Below, piece after piece: positions 45,040 to 54,373 of a stretch of 64,000 bases of DNA; the stretch's first letter is position 1, and the number at the start of each line of letters is the position of its first letter. The position numbers and the translations under genes were made by a program. Origin of the DNA: JBBRZM01 sp963813635 (GTDB taxonomy: Bacteria; Actinomycetota; Acidimicrobiia; IMCC26256; JBBRZM01); NCBI GenBank assembly GCA_963813635.1, contig CAWEZO010000007.1, positions 1,031,101 to 1,095,100 on the forward strand, read 5' to 3'. The notes below the pieces were generated by a model. The model ran no database searches, was not told where the DNA came from, and saw only the letters and a program-made list of their open reading frames with translations.

Positions 45040-46542
45040 GTGAGCACGGTCGGCGCCGACGGTGAGAGCGTTGCGCGCGCCGCGGCCCTGGTGGTCTTCG
45101 GCGCGACCGGCGATCTGGCGCACCGGAAGCTGTATCCGGCCCTGGCGCATCTTGCCGAGCGCGGCCAGCTTCCGGGGCGGCTCGCCGTCGTCGGCGTCGC
45201 CCGTACGGAGATGACCGACGATGACTATGCGGGCGAGGTCCGCAAGACACTCGCAGCTGCCGGCGCGGCCGAAGGGAGCAGCGCGCTCGACCGGCTCGCG
45301 GTGCGCTTCCGCTACGTGCGGGGCTCGTTCGACGACGGGTCGGTGTTCGGGCGCCTCGTTCGGGTGCTCGACGAGACCGACCTCGAGTACCGCACGTCGG
45401 CGAACGCGCTGTTCTACCTCGCGACCCTGCCGCAGGCATTCGGCACGATCGCGGCGGGCCTGGGTCGCGTCGGCTTGGCCGAGCAGCCGCCGGGCACGTT
45501 CCGGCGTCTCGTCGTCGAGAAGCCATTCGGCCACGACCTCGACAGTGCGGCGGAGCTCGACCACCGGCTGCACGAGTGGTTCCACGAGGAGCAGATCTAC
45601 CGGATCGACCACTACCTCGCGAAGGAAACCGTCCAGAACATCCTCGCGCTGCGGTTCACCAACACGATCTTCGAGCCGCTGTGGAACCGGCGGTACGTCG
45701 ACCATGTCGAGATCACCGTGGCCGAGCAGCTCGGCGTGGAGCACCGCGGCACGTTCTACGAGACGGCAGGTGCACTCCGCGACATCGTGCAGAACCACGT
45801 GCTGCAAGTGCTCGCGCTCACCGCCATGGAGGCGCCTGCGTCGTTCGCGGCCGATGCGATCCGCGACGAGAAGGTGAAGGCTCTCAAATCGGTGCGGCCA
45901 CTCGATCCGGTGGAGCTCTCCGGGCGCGCGGTGCGGGCGCAATACGGGCCGGGCGAGATCAACGGCGAGCCGGTCGTCGGCTACCGCGACGAAGAGGGCG
46001 TCGCGCCCGACAGCACGACCGAGACCTACCTCGCGCTGCACCTCGAGATCGACAACTGGCGCTGGGCGGGCGTGCCCTTCTACATCCGCGCGGGCAAGCG
46101 GCTCCCCACGCGCGTGACGGAGGTCGCGCTGCGGTACAAGCAGGTGCCGTTCCTGCCCCTACCTGCGAGCGCGGTGGAGTCGGTGGAGCCCAACACGATG
46201 TGCCTGCGAATCCAGCCCGACGAGGGCATCGAGGTGTCGTTCGCGGCGAAGGTGCCGGGCTCGCCGTTCCGCGTGCGCAGTGTGCCCCTGCAGTTCAACT
46301 ACTCGGCGTTCTCCGAGGCCGCGCCCGAGGCGTACGAGCGGGTGCTGCTCGACGCGTTCCTCGGTGACGCCACGTTGTTCATCCGCTCCGACGAGGTCGC
46401 ACAGGCGTGGCGGATCGTGCAGCCGCTCCTCGACGCGTTCGAAGGCGGCCAGGTGCCGTTGCCGTTGTACCCTGCGGGTTCGTGGGGCCCGGCGGAGGCG
46501 GACGACCTGCTCGACGACGGCGACACGTGGCGCGCGCTGTGA
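45040..46542 (+). CDS. zwf: Glucose-6-phosphate 1-dehydrogenase
   Basis: First enzyme of the oxidative pentose phosphate pathway. Nucleotide site LVVFGATGDLAHRKLYPAL; substrate and catalytic site YRIDHYLAKETVQNILALRF. The C-terminal beta+alpha domain is intact (PFYIRAGKRLPTRVTEVALR). 500 aa. The GTG was chosen as the nearest in-frame start that leaves the methyltransferase promoter free. Overlaps pgl by 4 bp. Confidence 0.95.
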   Translation: MSTVGADGESVARAAALVVFGATGDLAHRKLYPALAHLAERGQLPGRLAVVGVARTEMTDDDYAGEVRKTLAAAGAAEGSSALDRLAVRFRYVRGSFDDGSVFGRLVRVLDETDLEYRTSANALFYLATLPQAFGTIAAGLGRVGLAEQPPGTFRRLVVEKPFGHDLDSAAELDHRLHEWFHEEQIYRIDHYLAKETVQNILALRFTNTIFEPLWNRRYVDHVEITVAEQLGVEHRGTFYETAGALRDIVQNHVLQVLALTAMEAPASFAADAIRDEKVKALKSVRPLDPVELSGRAVRAQYGPGEINGEPVVGYRDEEGVAPDSTTETYLALHLEIDNWRWAGVPFYIRAGKRLPTRVTEVALRYKQVPFLPLPASAVESVEPNTMCLRIQPDEGIEVSFAAKVPGSPFRVRSVPLQFNYSAFSEAAPEAYERVLLDAFLGDATLFIRSDEVAQAWRIVQPLLDAFEGGQVPLPLYPAGSWGPAEADDLLDDGDTWRAL

Positions 46543-47183
46543 GCCTCCCGGGCGAGGTGCAAGTGGTCAACGACGTCCCCCGGGCATTTGCCGCGCTGGT
46601 GGTGAGGGTCGCGCCCCGCTCGCTTGCGCTCTCCGGTGGCGACACCGCGCGTCAGTGCTACGAGTTGCTCGCTGATGCCGACGTCGACTGGTCGCGCGTC
46701 GATGTGTTCTGGGGCGACGAGCGGTGGGTGCCGACCGACGATCCCGGCTCCAACGAGCATCTGGCGCGCACCGCCTTCCTCGACAAGGTCACGCCGAACG
46801 CGGTGCATTCGATGCGCGGCGCCGGCGACACCATCGAGGCCGCGGCCGAGAGCTACGACCGCCTCGTGCGGGGCTTCGGGCCGATCGACATCGTGCACCT
46901 CGGCCTCGGGCCCGATGGTCACACCGCCTCGCTCTTCCCGGGTTCTCCGGCGCTCGAGGAGCGGGAGCGCTACGTCGTGCCGAATGGCGACGAGCAGCAC
47001 CCGCACCCCCGCTTGACGTTCACCTACCCGGGGCTCGCAACGTCGCGCCTCGCCGTGTTCACCGTCGCGGGTGAAGACAAGCGCGAGGCGATGGCGCGGA
47101 TACGAGCGGGCGACGATCTTCCCGCGGCTCGAGTGCGAGCCGACGAAGTGCTCTGGTTCGTCGACCCCGCGGCAAACGCCTGA
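46539..47183 (+). CDS. pgl: 6-phosphogluconolactonase
   Basis: Hydrolyses 6-phosphogluconolactone after Zwf. Motifs: RSLALSGGDTARQCYELLAD, DVFWGDERWVPTDDPGSNEH and HLGLGPDGHTASLFPGSPAL, with the conserved His of GLGxDGHxAS. 214 aa. GTG start overlaps the zwf stop (GTGA). Confidence 0.93.
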   Translation: MSLPGEVQVVNDVPRAFAALVVRVAPRSLALSGGDTARQCYELLADADVDWSRVDVFWGDERWVPTDDPGSNEHLARTAFLDKVTPNAVHSMRGAGDTIEAAAESYDRLVRGFGPIDIVHLGLGPDGHTASLFPGSPALEERERYVVPNGDEQHPHPRLTFTYPGLATSRLAVFTVAGEDKREAMARIRAGDDLPAARVRADEVLWFVDPAANA

Positions 47184-47211
47184 TCCAACGGTCGATCCGG
47201 CCGGGGCCGCC

Positions 47212-47217
47212 TAGGCT
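47212..47217 (+). promoter_or_regulatory. -10 element TAGGCT, probably leaderless fbiC transcript
   Basis: TAGGCT lies seven bases before the fbiC GTG, and no ribosome site is visible between, so transcription probably starts at the start codon. It suggests that fbiC has its own promoter and is not simply read through from pgl. Confidence 0.5.
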
Positions 47218-47224
47218 GCCCGTC

Positions 47225-49609
47225 GTGCTCAGTGAATCCGACGCCCGACAGCTGCTCGACGCGCCGATTGCCGATCTCACGGCCCGAGCGGCCCGCCGGC
47301 GTGACGGCGCCCACGGATCGCGGGTCACGTTCTCGCCGAAAGTCTTCATCCCGCTGACCATGCTGTGCCGCGACCGTTGCGGCTACTGCACGTTCGCCAA
47401 GCCGCCGGCCCGGCTGGGCGCGGCGTTCCTCGGGCTCGACGAGGTGCTGGCCATCGCACGGCGCGGCGCGGCGGTGGGATGCTCCGAGGCGCTGTTCACC
47501 CTGGGCGAGGCACCGGAGGCCCGGTATCCCGCCGCCCGCGAGTGGCTGTCCGCACACGGATACGCGTCGACGCATGAGTACCTCGTCGCGGCCTGCGCGG
47601 CCGTGCTCGAGGAGACCGGCCTGCTCCCCCACGCGAACGCCGGCGCGCTCGATGAAACCGCGCTCACCGAGCTCCGAGCAGTCAGCCCGTCGCAAGGCAT
47701 GATGATCGAGAACCTCGCGGCGCGCCTCGGCGAGTCCGGCGGTCCCCATCACGGTGCGCCCGACAAGACGCCGGCACGGCGGCTGGCGACGCTCGAGGCC
47801 GCCGGCCGAGCGGCAGTGCCGTTCACCACCGGCATCCTCGTCGGGATCGGCGAGACGCGTGCCGAACGTCTCGATGCGCTCGTCGCAATTGGCGAGAGCC
47901 ACGCGCGTCACGGCCACGTGCACGAGGTGATCATCCAGAACTTCCTGCCCAAGCCCGACACTGCGATGCACCGCGCTCCCCCGTGCACCCTCGATGAGCT
48001 GCGCTGGACGATCGCCGCGGCGCGCCTTGTGCTGCCCGCGACCGTACACGTGCAGGCGCCGCCCAACCTCAGCGATCCCGACGAGCTGCGCGCGCTGCTC
48101 GACGCCGGCATCGACGACTGGGGTGGCGTGTCGCCGGTCACCCCCGACCATGTCAACCCGGAGCGACCGTGGCCGGCGCTCGAGCAGCTGCGGGCCGCCA
48201 CCGAGGCCGCCGGCAAAGTGCTCGCGCCGCGCCTCACCGTGTATCCGGAGTACGTGCGCGACGACAGCCGCTGGCTCCACCCCGAGGTGCGGTTCGCAGT
48301 GCAACTGCGCTCCGACAGCGAGGGCCTGGCGCGCGATGACACGTGGGCTCCGGGCCGTGGTGACGCACCGCCCGCGCTGTTGCCGGCGTCGCGTCCCGCA
48401 CGCGCCGGTGATCGTGTCGGCGAGGTGCTCGATGGTGTGCTCGCGGGCGAGGAGGTGGGCTGCGACGAGATCGTCGCGTTGCTCGGCGCGCGTGGACCCG
48501 AGGTCACCCGCGTCGCCGAGCTGGCCGACGAGCTGCGACGCGTCGCGGTGGGCGACGCGGTCACCTTCGTGCGCAACCGCAACATCAACTACACGAACGT
48601 CTGCACGTTCAAGTGCCGGTTCTGTGCGTTCTCCAAAGGGCCGCTCTCGCTCAACTTGCGGGGCACGCCCTACCTCCTCGATCGCGAGGAGATCCAGCGG
48701 CGCGTCGTCGAGGCCGTCGAGTGCGGTGCCACCGAGGTGTGCCTGCAGGGCGGCATCCATCCCGACTTCGACGGTGACTACTACCTCGCTGTCGCGCGCG
48801 CCGTGAAGGAGGTCGCTCCCGGCATTCACGTGCACGGTTTCACGGCGTTGGAGGTCACGGAGGGTGCACGGCGCCTCGACATGCCGCTGCGCGAGTACCT
48901 GCTCCTCGCCAAGGAAGCGGGGCTCGCCACCTTGCCCGGCACAGCGGCCGAGATCCTCGACGACGACGTGCGCGCCGTCATCTGTCCCGACAAGGTCGAC
49001 ACCGAGGAGTGGCTCGACGCGCATCGCATCGCGCATTCCGTCGGGTTGCGTTCGAACATCACGATCATGTTCGGTCACGTCGAACGGCCGGTGCACGTGG
49101 CGCGCCATCTCCTCCGCACCCGTGCGCTGCAACGCGAGACCGGGGGCTTCACCGAGTTCGTGCCGTTGCCGTTCGTCCACATGGCCACTCCCCTGTTCTT
49201 GCAGCGCAAAGCTCGGCCGGGCCCAACCTTCCGCGAGGTCTTGCTCATGCACGCCGTCGGTCGCATCGCGTACCGCGGCGCGCTCGACAACGTGCAGGTG
49301 TCATGGGTCAAGACGGGCGCGGCCGGCGCACGCCAGGTGCTCCAGGCCGGCGCCAACGATCTCGGTGGCACGCTGATGGACGAGAACATCTCCCGCGCTG
49401 CGGGTGCGAGCCATGGCCAGGAGCTCGACGAGCACGAGTTCCGCCAGATCGTCGAGCCGATCGGCCGCAGGCTCGAGCAACGCACGACGCTGTACGGCCG
49501 GGTCCACACTGTCGGCCGCCGTCTGCGACCACCCGACGACGACCTCCTTGCATCGGGGGTCGTGGCGGTGCCGGTCGCCATCCGCGCGCCGGCCGTGGCG
49601 CGAGGGTGA
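47225..49609 (+). CDS. fbiC: FO synthase FbiC (CofG + CofH)
   Basis: Makes FO, the 7,8-didemethyl-8-hydroxy-5-deazariboflavin core of coenzyme F420. Two radical-SAM halves: CofG-type with Cys48, Cys52 and Cys55 (CRDRCGYCTF), and CofH-type with Cys460, Cys464 and Cys467 (CTFKCRFCAF). 794 aa, a single protein as in Mycobacterium, slightly shorter than the usual 840-860. Other F420 genes (fbiA, fbiB, CofD) are not in the window. Confidence 0.95.
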   Translation: MLSESDARQLLDAPIADLTARAARRRDGAHGSRVTFSPKVFIPLTMLCRDRCGYCTFAKPPARLGAAFLGLDEVLAIARRGAAVGCSEALFTLGEAPEARYPAAREWLSAHGYASTHEYLVAACAAVLEETGLLPHANAGALDETALTELRAVSPSQGMMIENLAARLGESGGPHHGAPDKTPARRLATLEAAGRAAVPFTTGILVGIGETRAERLDALVAIGESHARHGHVHEVIIQNFLPKPDTAMHRAPPCTLDELRWTIAAARLVLPATVHVQAPPNLSDPDELRALLDAGIDDWGGVSPVTPDHVNPERPWPALEQLRAATEAAGKVLAPRLTVYPEYVRDDSRWLHPEVRFAVQLRSDSEGLARDDTWAPGRGDAPPALLPASRPARAGDRVGEVLDGVLAGEEVGCDEIVALLGARGPEVTRVAELADELRRVAVGDAVTFVRNRNINYTNVCTFKCRFCAFSKGPLSLNLRGTPYLLDREEIQRRVVEAVECGATEVCLQGGIHPDFDGDYYLAVARAVKEVAPGIHVHGFTALEVTEGARRLDMPLREYLLLAKEAGLATLPGTAAEILDDDVRAVICPDKVDTEEWLDAHRIAHSVGLRSNITIMFGHVERPVHVARHLLRTRALQRETGGFTEFVPLPFVHMATPLFLQRKARPGPTFREVLLMHAVGRIAYRGALDNVQVSWVKTGAAGARQVLQAGANDLGGTLMDENISRAAGASHGQELDEHEFRQIVEPIGRRLEQRTTLYGRVHTVGRRLRPPDDDLLASGVVAVPVAIRAPAVARG

Positions 49610-50592
49610 GCGACGTGCACGTCGTGGGGATCGGAAACGCGCTTGTCGACGTGGTGACCCACGCCGACGACGCGTTCATCGAGAAGCACGGGCTCGCCAG
49701 GGGCGCGGCCACGATGGTCGACGAAGCGCGCGCCGAAAGCGTGTACGCCGACCTCGGGCCCGCGACCGAATCGTCGGGCGGATCGGCCGCCAACACGATC
49801 GCGGGTCTCGCATCGTTCGGCGCATCGGCCGCCTACGTGGGTCGGGTGCGCGACGACCAGCTCGGTCAGGTCTTCGCGCATGATCTGCGCGCCCTGGGCG
49901 TGCGCTACGAGGTCAGCCCGGCGACCGCTGGTGCCGGCACCGGGCGCTGCCTGGTGATGGTCACGCCCGACGCGCAACGCACGATGTGCACGTACCTCGG
50001 CGCGTCGTCAGAGCTTCATCCCGACGACATCGACCGCGAGGCTGTCACCAGCGCGCAGGTGACGTATCTCGAGGGGTACCTGTGGGACCAGCCCGACGCC
50101 AAGCTTGCGATCCGCCACGCCGCGAACCTCGCCCGCGAAGCCGGACGGCTCGTCGCGTTCACGTTGTCCGATCCGTTCTGCGTGGAGCGTCACCGCGCCG
50201 AGTTCCGAGCGCTGGTCGAGCACGAGATCGACGTGCTGTTCGCGAACGAGGCGGAGATCTGCTCGCTGTACGAGGTCGACGACTTCGACGCGGCACTCGG
50301 GTATGTCTATCGCCACACCGAGATTGCCGTCCTCACCCGGAGTGCGAAGGGATCCGTCATCGTGTGCGGCGCCGACAAGTACGTCGTCGACGCGGTCCCG
50401 ATCGACGAGCTCGTCGACACGACGGGCGCGGGCGATCAGTACGCCGCCGGGTTTCTGTACGGGCTCACGCAGGGTCACGAGCTCCCGGCGTGCGGCCGGC
50501 TCGGCGCGCTCGCCGCGGCCGAGGTCATCCGGCACCTCGGCGCCCGCCCCGAGGTGCCGCTGGCAACGCTTGCCGCACAGGCACTCGACTGA
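49606..50592 (+). CDS. PfkB-family sugar kinase (adenosine-kinase-like)
   Basis: A 328-residue carbohydrate or nucleoside kinase: N-terminal VVGIGNALVDVVTHADDAFI and SSGGSAANTIAGLASFGA, C-terminal DTTGAGDQYAAGFLYGLTQG with the catalytic Asp of the GAGD anion hole. The form resembles the adenosine/ribokinase branch of proteobacterial-type kinases. Starts within the fbiC stop (GTGA), so it is translated with it, though no metabolic link is evident. Confidence 0.88.
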   Translation: MSDVHVVGIGNALVDVVTHADDAFIEKHGLARGAATMVDEARAESVYADLGPATESSGGSAANTIAGLASFGASAAYVGRVRDDQLGQVFAHDLRALGVRYEVSPATAGAGTGRCLVMVTPDAQRTMCTYLGASSELHPDDIDREAVTSAQVTYLEGYLWDQPDAKLAIRHAANLAREAGRLVAFTLSDPFCVERHRAEFRALVEHEIDVLFANEAEICSLYEVDDFDAALGYVYRHTEIAVLTRSAKGSVIVCGADKYVVDAVPIDELVDTTGAGDQYAAGFLYGLTQGHELPACGRLGALAAAEVIRHLGARPEVPLATLAAQALD

Positions 50593-50603
50593 GCCGCGGC
50601 GCG

Positions 50604-51653
50604 GTGGAGCGACTTCCCCGATACCGAACCGGCAACGCCGAGCTCGACCAGGCGATCCTGGTGCTCGTCAACCAGCTCGCCCCGGGTGACAACGACGATC
50701 TGATCTTCGAGCTCGTGACGTCCGCGCTCCGCCTCGCGCTCGACCACGCCGGCCGGGGCGATCTCAAGATCGCGAATGCTGCGCTGAAAGAGATGCGCTA
50801 CGCGTTCAACGTCTTCGCCGGGTATCGCAACCAGCGCAAGGTCGCGATCTTCGGATCTGCCCGCACGCAGCCCGACGACCCGCTCTACGACCAGACCCGC
50901 CGGCTCGCGGGTGCGCTCGCGGCCCACGACTGGATGGTCATCACCGGCGCCGGTCCCGGGATCATGGAGGCCGGCGTCGAAGGCGCGGGACCCGAGAACT
51001 CGTTCGGTGTGAGCATCCGCCTGCCATTCGAATCGGTGAGCGCGCAGTTCATCACCGATGACCCGAAGCTCATCAACTTCCGCTACTTCTTCACTCGCAA
51101 GCTCGAGTTCATCAAGGAGTCGCACGGGTTCGTGTTGCTGCCGGGTGGGTTCGGCACCCTCGACGAGACCTTCGAGCTGCTCACGTTGGTGCAGACCGGC
51201 AAGTCACAACCCGCGCCGATCGTCCTTCTCGACGTGCCCGACGGTACGTACTGGCAGGGTTGGGCCGAGTTCGTCCGCGCCGAGCTCGAAGACCGGGGCT
51301 ACATCTCCGGGAGCGATCTCCGCTTCGTACGTATCACCGACGACGTTGCGGTCGCCGTCGAGGAGGTCGTCAGCTTCTACACCAACTACGACTCGCAACG
51401 CTTCGTGGAAGGTCGCCTCGTCATGCGGATGCAGCACGCACCCTCCGACGCGGAGCTCGCCGCGCTCAATGTCGAGTTCGCCGACATCGTCGCCCGGGGG
51501 ACCATCGAGCGAACCGGCCCCACGAAGGCCGAGCTGGCCGACGACGATCATGTCGATCGCGAGCGCCTGGCGTTCGTCTTCGACCGCCGCGGGTGGTCGC
51601 GCCTTCGCGAGCTGATCGACCGGCTCAACGGCCGCCCACCGGTCACCGGCTGA
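50604..51653 (+). CDS. LOG-family protein (possible cytokinin-riboside monophosphate phosphoribohydrolase)
   Basis: A 349-residue protein. The central domain has the Lysine-decarboxylase-like/LOG motifs: FGSARTQPDDPLYDQTRRLA, GAGPGIMEAGVEGAGPENSF and LLPGGFGTLDETFELLTLVQ (PGGxGTxxE). An N-terminal helical extension (residues 1-75) and a C-terminal domain of about 100 residues are added, as in the longer actinobacterial type. Family members hydrolyse nucleoside monophosphates; substrate here unknown. Eleven bases after the kinase. Confidence 0.85.
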   Translation: MERLPRYRTGNAELDQAILVLVNQLAPGDNDDLIFELVTSALRLALDHAGRGDLKIANAALKEMRYAFNVFAGYRNQRKVAIFGSARTQPDDPLYDQTRRLAGALAAHDWMVITGAGPGIMEAGVEGAGPENSFGVSIRLPFESVSAQFITDDPKLINFRYFFTRKLEFIKESHGFVLLPGGFGTLDETFELLTLVQTGKSQPAPIVLLDVPDGTYWQGWAEFVRAELEDRGYISGSDLRFVRITDDVAVAVEEVVSFYTNYDSQRFVEGRLVMRMQHAPSDAELAALNVEFADIVARGTIERTGPTKAELADDDHVDRERLAFVFDRRGWSRLRELIDRLNGRPPVTG

Positions 51654-51666
51654 GCGCGCCGCCCCG

Positions 51667-51870
51667 TCAGCCGAACGGCGATTCGGGTGTGCCGCCGAGC
51701 GCGCGGATGGCCTTCTCGATGCCGCGCCGTGCCTGCTGCACCTTCTTCTCGTCGGCCGCGGCGTGGGCGTCGCCATCGGTGGCCGCCGCCCGGAGCCGGT
51801 CGTACGCGAGGTCGCGCAGCTGCTCCTCGATCCGGACCAGCTGCGCGATCAGCTCGTCGCGGTCGGTCAT
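51667..51870 (-). CDS. Small helical protein of unknown function
   Basis: A 67-residue protein, MTDRDELIAQLVRIEEQLRD, mainly a heptad-like helix and then DEKKVQQARRGIEKAIRALG. Convergent with the LOG gene. Probably a small coiled-coil protein; no family recognised. Confidence 0.5.
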   Translation of the reverse strand: MTDRDELIAQLVRIEEQLRDLAYDRLRAAATDGDAHAAADEKKVQQARRGIEKAIRALGGTPESPFG

Positions 51871-51957
51871 GCGGCGGGCGCGAAGTTTGGCTCGATTGCC
51901 GAAGACTACCGACACGGCTGAGTACGATCGGCGTTCGACACATGGAGGACGCGATCG

Positions 51958-52755
51958 ATGAAAGGCCCAACCCGTGAATGGGTGACGTTCGACGACCCGA
52001 AGGAGAAGGGCCGTCGCTGGCAGATCGACGTGACGTTCCTCACGTCGCACTGGGAGTGCATCTTCGGCTGCGGCTGTCAGGGTGTGCTCACCGAGAAGTC
52101 GCCCGAGATGGTGCAGGGCTGCTGCTCGTACGGCGCCCACTTCGCCGATCGGGGCGACCGCGAGAACACCGTCAAGGCCGCGAAGCTCCTCACCGATGCC
52201 GACTGGCAGTTCGCGAAAGCCGGCCGCAAGAAGGGGATTTTCGCCAAGGCGGGCAAGGACGAGGACGGCAAGCAGGAGTGGCGCACCCGGCTCGTTGAGG
52301 ACGCCTGCATCTTCCTCAACCGGCCCGGCTTCGCCGCCGGCGCCGGTTGCGCGCTCCACCTGCACGCGATGCGCACGGGCATCCATCACAGCGAGCTGAA
52401 GCCCGAGGTGTGCTGGCAGCTGCCACTGCGACGCACCGACGAGGAGCAGGACGACGGCACCGTGGTGTCGATCCTCTCCGAGTTCGGCCGTGACGGCTGG
52501 GGCGAAGGCGGCGACGATTTTGCGTGGTGGTGTACCGAGGCGCCCGCCGCGTTCGCGGGGTCGGAGCCGGTGTACCGCAGTCTCGCCGAGGAGCTGCGCA
52601 AGACGTTGGGCACGAAGCTCTACCGCCGGGTGGTCGAGTATCTCGAGACGCGTGAAGCTGCGCTGCTGGCGCCGGTCGTCCACCCGACTGAGCGCAAGGT
52701 CACGATCGGGCCGACCCGCACCAACGGTCGTGCCGCCGTGGCGATCGTGCGCTGA
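51958..52755 (+). CDS. Cys-rich conserved protein, possibly metal-binding
   Basis: A 265-residue protein preceded by GGAGGA eight bases upstream of ATG. Cysteines and histidines cluster at CIFGCGCQGVL, GCCSYGAHFAD, EDACIFLNRPGFAAGAGCAL and EVCWQLPLR, the pattern seen in YkgJ/zinc-iron-chelating (CxxCC-type) proteins. Conserved in actinobacteria as far as I recall; binding of zinc or iron is inference. Nothing in the context indicates a pathway. Confidence 0.6.
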   Translation: MKGPTREWVTFDDPKEKGRRWQIDVTFLTSHWECIFGCGCQGVLTEKSPEMVQGCCSYGAHFADRGDRENTVKAAKLLTDADWQFAKAGRKKGIFAKAGKDEDGKQEWRTRLVEDACIFLNRPGFAAGAGCALHLHAMRTGIHHSELKPEVCWQLPLRRTDEEQDDGTVVSILSEFGRDGWGEGGDDFAWWCTEAPAAFAGSEPVYRSLAEELRKTLGTKLYRRVVEYLETREAALLAPVVHPTERKVTIGPTRTNGRAAVAIVR

Positions 52756-52786
52756 AGGCCCGGAGACCCGGAGCTGCGGAGTGGCG

Positions 52787-53578
52787 ATGGCCGACGACTA
52801 CGCCGCCCTGCTGCATGACCTCGCCGACGAGCAGGCTTCCCTGCTTGCCGCGATCGCCTTGATCGACGACGACCAGTGGTTCACGCCGACGCCGGCGAAG
52901 GGCTGGGATGTCCGCGACGTCGTCGCCCACCTCGCCGATACCGACGAGATCGCGATCGACACGTGCACCGGTGGCGCGCGGCCCCTCAACGAGTTCGCGC
53001 TCGGCCTGGCGTCGCCCGAGGACGCAACGCTGTGGGGCGTGCTGCGCGGTCGCCGCATGCCGGGCGCCGAGGTGCGGTCGTGGTACGAGCGCACCTCTCG
53101 GGCAGAGATCGACGTGCTCGCGACGCTCGACCAGGCGTTGCGGGTGCCATGGGGCCTCGGGATGCGCCCGCCGTCGTTCGTCACGGCCCGTGTAATGGAG
53201 TGCTGGGCCCACTCGCTCGACGTGCGAGACGCGCTGGCGCTGCCGGCTGCCGACACCGACCGGCTCCGTCATGTCGCTTGGATCGCGACGCGGGCGCTCC
53301 CCTACGCCTACACCGTCGCGGGGCGCGAGCCCCCTGAGGGTGCGCTGCGCGTGGAGCTCACGTTGCCGTCCGGTGCGATGTGGGCGCATGGGCCGTCCGA
53401 CGCCCCCAACCGCATCACGGGTCCCGCGTCCGAGTACTGCCGGGTGTTCGTGCAGCGCATGCCGCGCGCTGCCGCGACCGGGTTGCGCGCCGAAGGCGAC
53501 GTGGCCGGCGCCGCGCTCGATGTCGCGCGGCGCCTACCTCTGACCCCTTCTACGCGAGGAGCGCGCCGCCGTCGATGA
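52787..53578 (+). CDS. TIGR03084-type maleylpyruvate-isomerase-like protein
   Basis: A 263-residue protein of the mycothiol-dependent maleylpyruvate isomerase/DinB superfamily. N-terminal four-helix bundle (LADEQASLLAAIALIDDDQW, KGWDVRDVVAHLADTDEIA with a conserved His) and a C-terminal MDMPI-like domain (RVMECWAHSLDVRDALALPA, another conserved His). Mycothiol-using enzymes of this group act on thiol conjugates. The last 29 bases overlap the convergent SDR gene. Confidence 0.75.
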   Translation: MADDYAALLHDLADEQASLLAAIALIDDDQWFTPTPAKGWDVRDVVAHLADTDEIAIDTCTGGARPLNEFALGLASPEDATLWGVLRGRRMPGAEVRSWYERTSRAEIDVLATLDQALRVPWGLGMRPPSFVTARVMECWAHSLDVRDALALPAADTDRLRHVAWIATRALPYAYTVAGREPPEGALRVELTLPSGAMWAHGPSDAPNRITGPASEYCRVFVQRMPRAAATGLRAEGDVAGAALDVARRLPLTPSTRGARRRR

Positions 53579-54364
53579 CGATGGCCTCGCCCGTGAGCCA
53601 CGACGCGGCATCGGAGGCAAGGAACAACGCCGCACCCGCGATGTCATCGGGCATACCGAGACGCTTCATCGGATGGCGCACCGCGGCTCCTTCCTCGTCG
53701 GCTTCGTAGAGCGCGCGCGAAACCGCGTCTTGACCAGTCCGGGCACCAGCGCGTTGACCCGCACGGTCGGACCCAGCTCCATCGCCAGCTGCTTCGTGAG
53801 GTGGATGAGCGCCGCTTTCGACAGGTTGTAGATCCCGATGCCCGGGGACGGGCGGATGCCGCCGACAGACGCGACGTTGATGACCACGCCGCCGTGGTCT
53901 CGCATCCACGACCGCCATGCCGCCTGGGCCAACCACAAGGGGCCTTCGATGTTGACCTCGAGCACCTTGCGCACCGCGGCTTCTTCGACCTCGATCATCG
54001 GGCCGAAGACCGGGTTGGTGCCCGCGTTGTTGACCAGCACGTCGAGCGCCCCGAGCTCCGCGACGCAGTGCGCGACCGCCGCCTCGATCGCCGCCGGATC
54101 GCCCGCCGATCCCGCAAACGTCGTCACCCGCGCCCCCGTTCCCATTCTTGCGTCAGCAGCCGGGGTGACATCCCGGTTTGCGACGCAAGAATGAAGGGTG
54201 GTCGCGGTTTCCTCGAGCTCGTCGGGCTTTCGGGCCATGACGGCGACGCTCGCACCGGCCTTGACGAACGCCTCGGCGATGGCACGGCCGATGCCGCGGG
54301 TGCCGCCGGTGACCAGCGCGACCTTCCCGTCGAGACGGAACGCGGTCACGGGATCGAAGTTCAC
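53550..54364 (-). CDS. Short-chain dehydrogenase/reductase with an inserted repeat (frameshifted)
   Basis: An NAD(P)-dependent Rossmann oxidoreductase: KVALVTGGTRGIGRAIAEAF (cofactor), LDVLVNNAGTN, VINVASVGG (catalytic Ser) and IYNLSKAALIHL (Tyr-x3-Lys). A frame change near 53715 connects LVPGLVKTRFRAR to ALYEADEEGAAVRHPMKR and the C-terminal DDIAGAALFLASDAASWLTG. Between the strands TLH and GARVTTFAG, 17 extra codons (SCVANRDVTPAADARM preceded by His) come from a 51-bp palindromic repeat inserted in frame; ordinary SDRs have no such insertion. GTG start. Confidence 0.82.
54142..54192. repeat. Copy 2 of the 51-bp palindromic repeat, inside the SDR gene
   Basis: CATTCTTGCGTC and GACGCAAGAATG form a perfect 12-bp inverted repeat; inner CCGGG/CCCGG forms a second stem. 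It differs from the 15191-15241 copy at 4 of 51 positions. Length is a multiple of three, so it keeps the SDR frame and encodes 17 residues. Related in idea to Rickettsia palindromic elements, with no sequence relation claimed. Confidence 0.9.
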
Positions 54365-54373
54365 GGCCGCACG

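Noticed and set aside
42319..46041. Open frame of 1240 codons on the minus strand
   Set aside because: It lies antisense to tkt, tal, zwf and partly in frame with the Mug/methyltransferase gene. The translation is Arg/Val-rich without motifs, a shadow of high-GC codon use.
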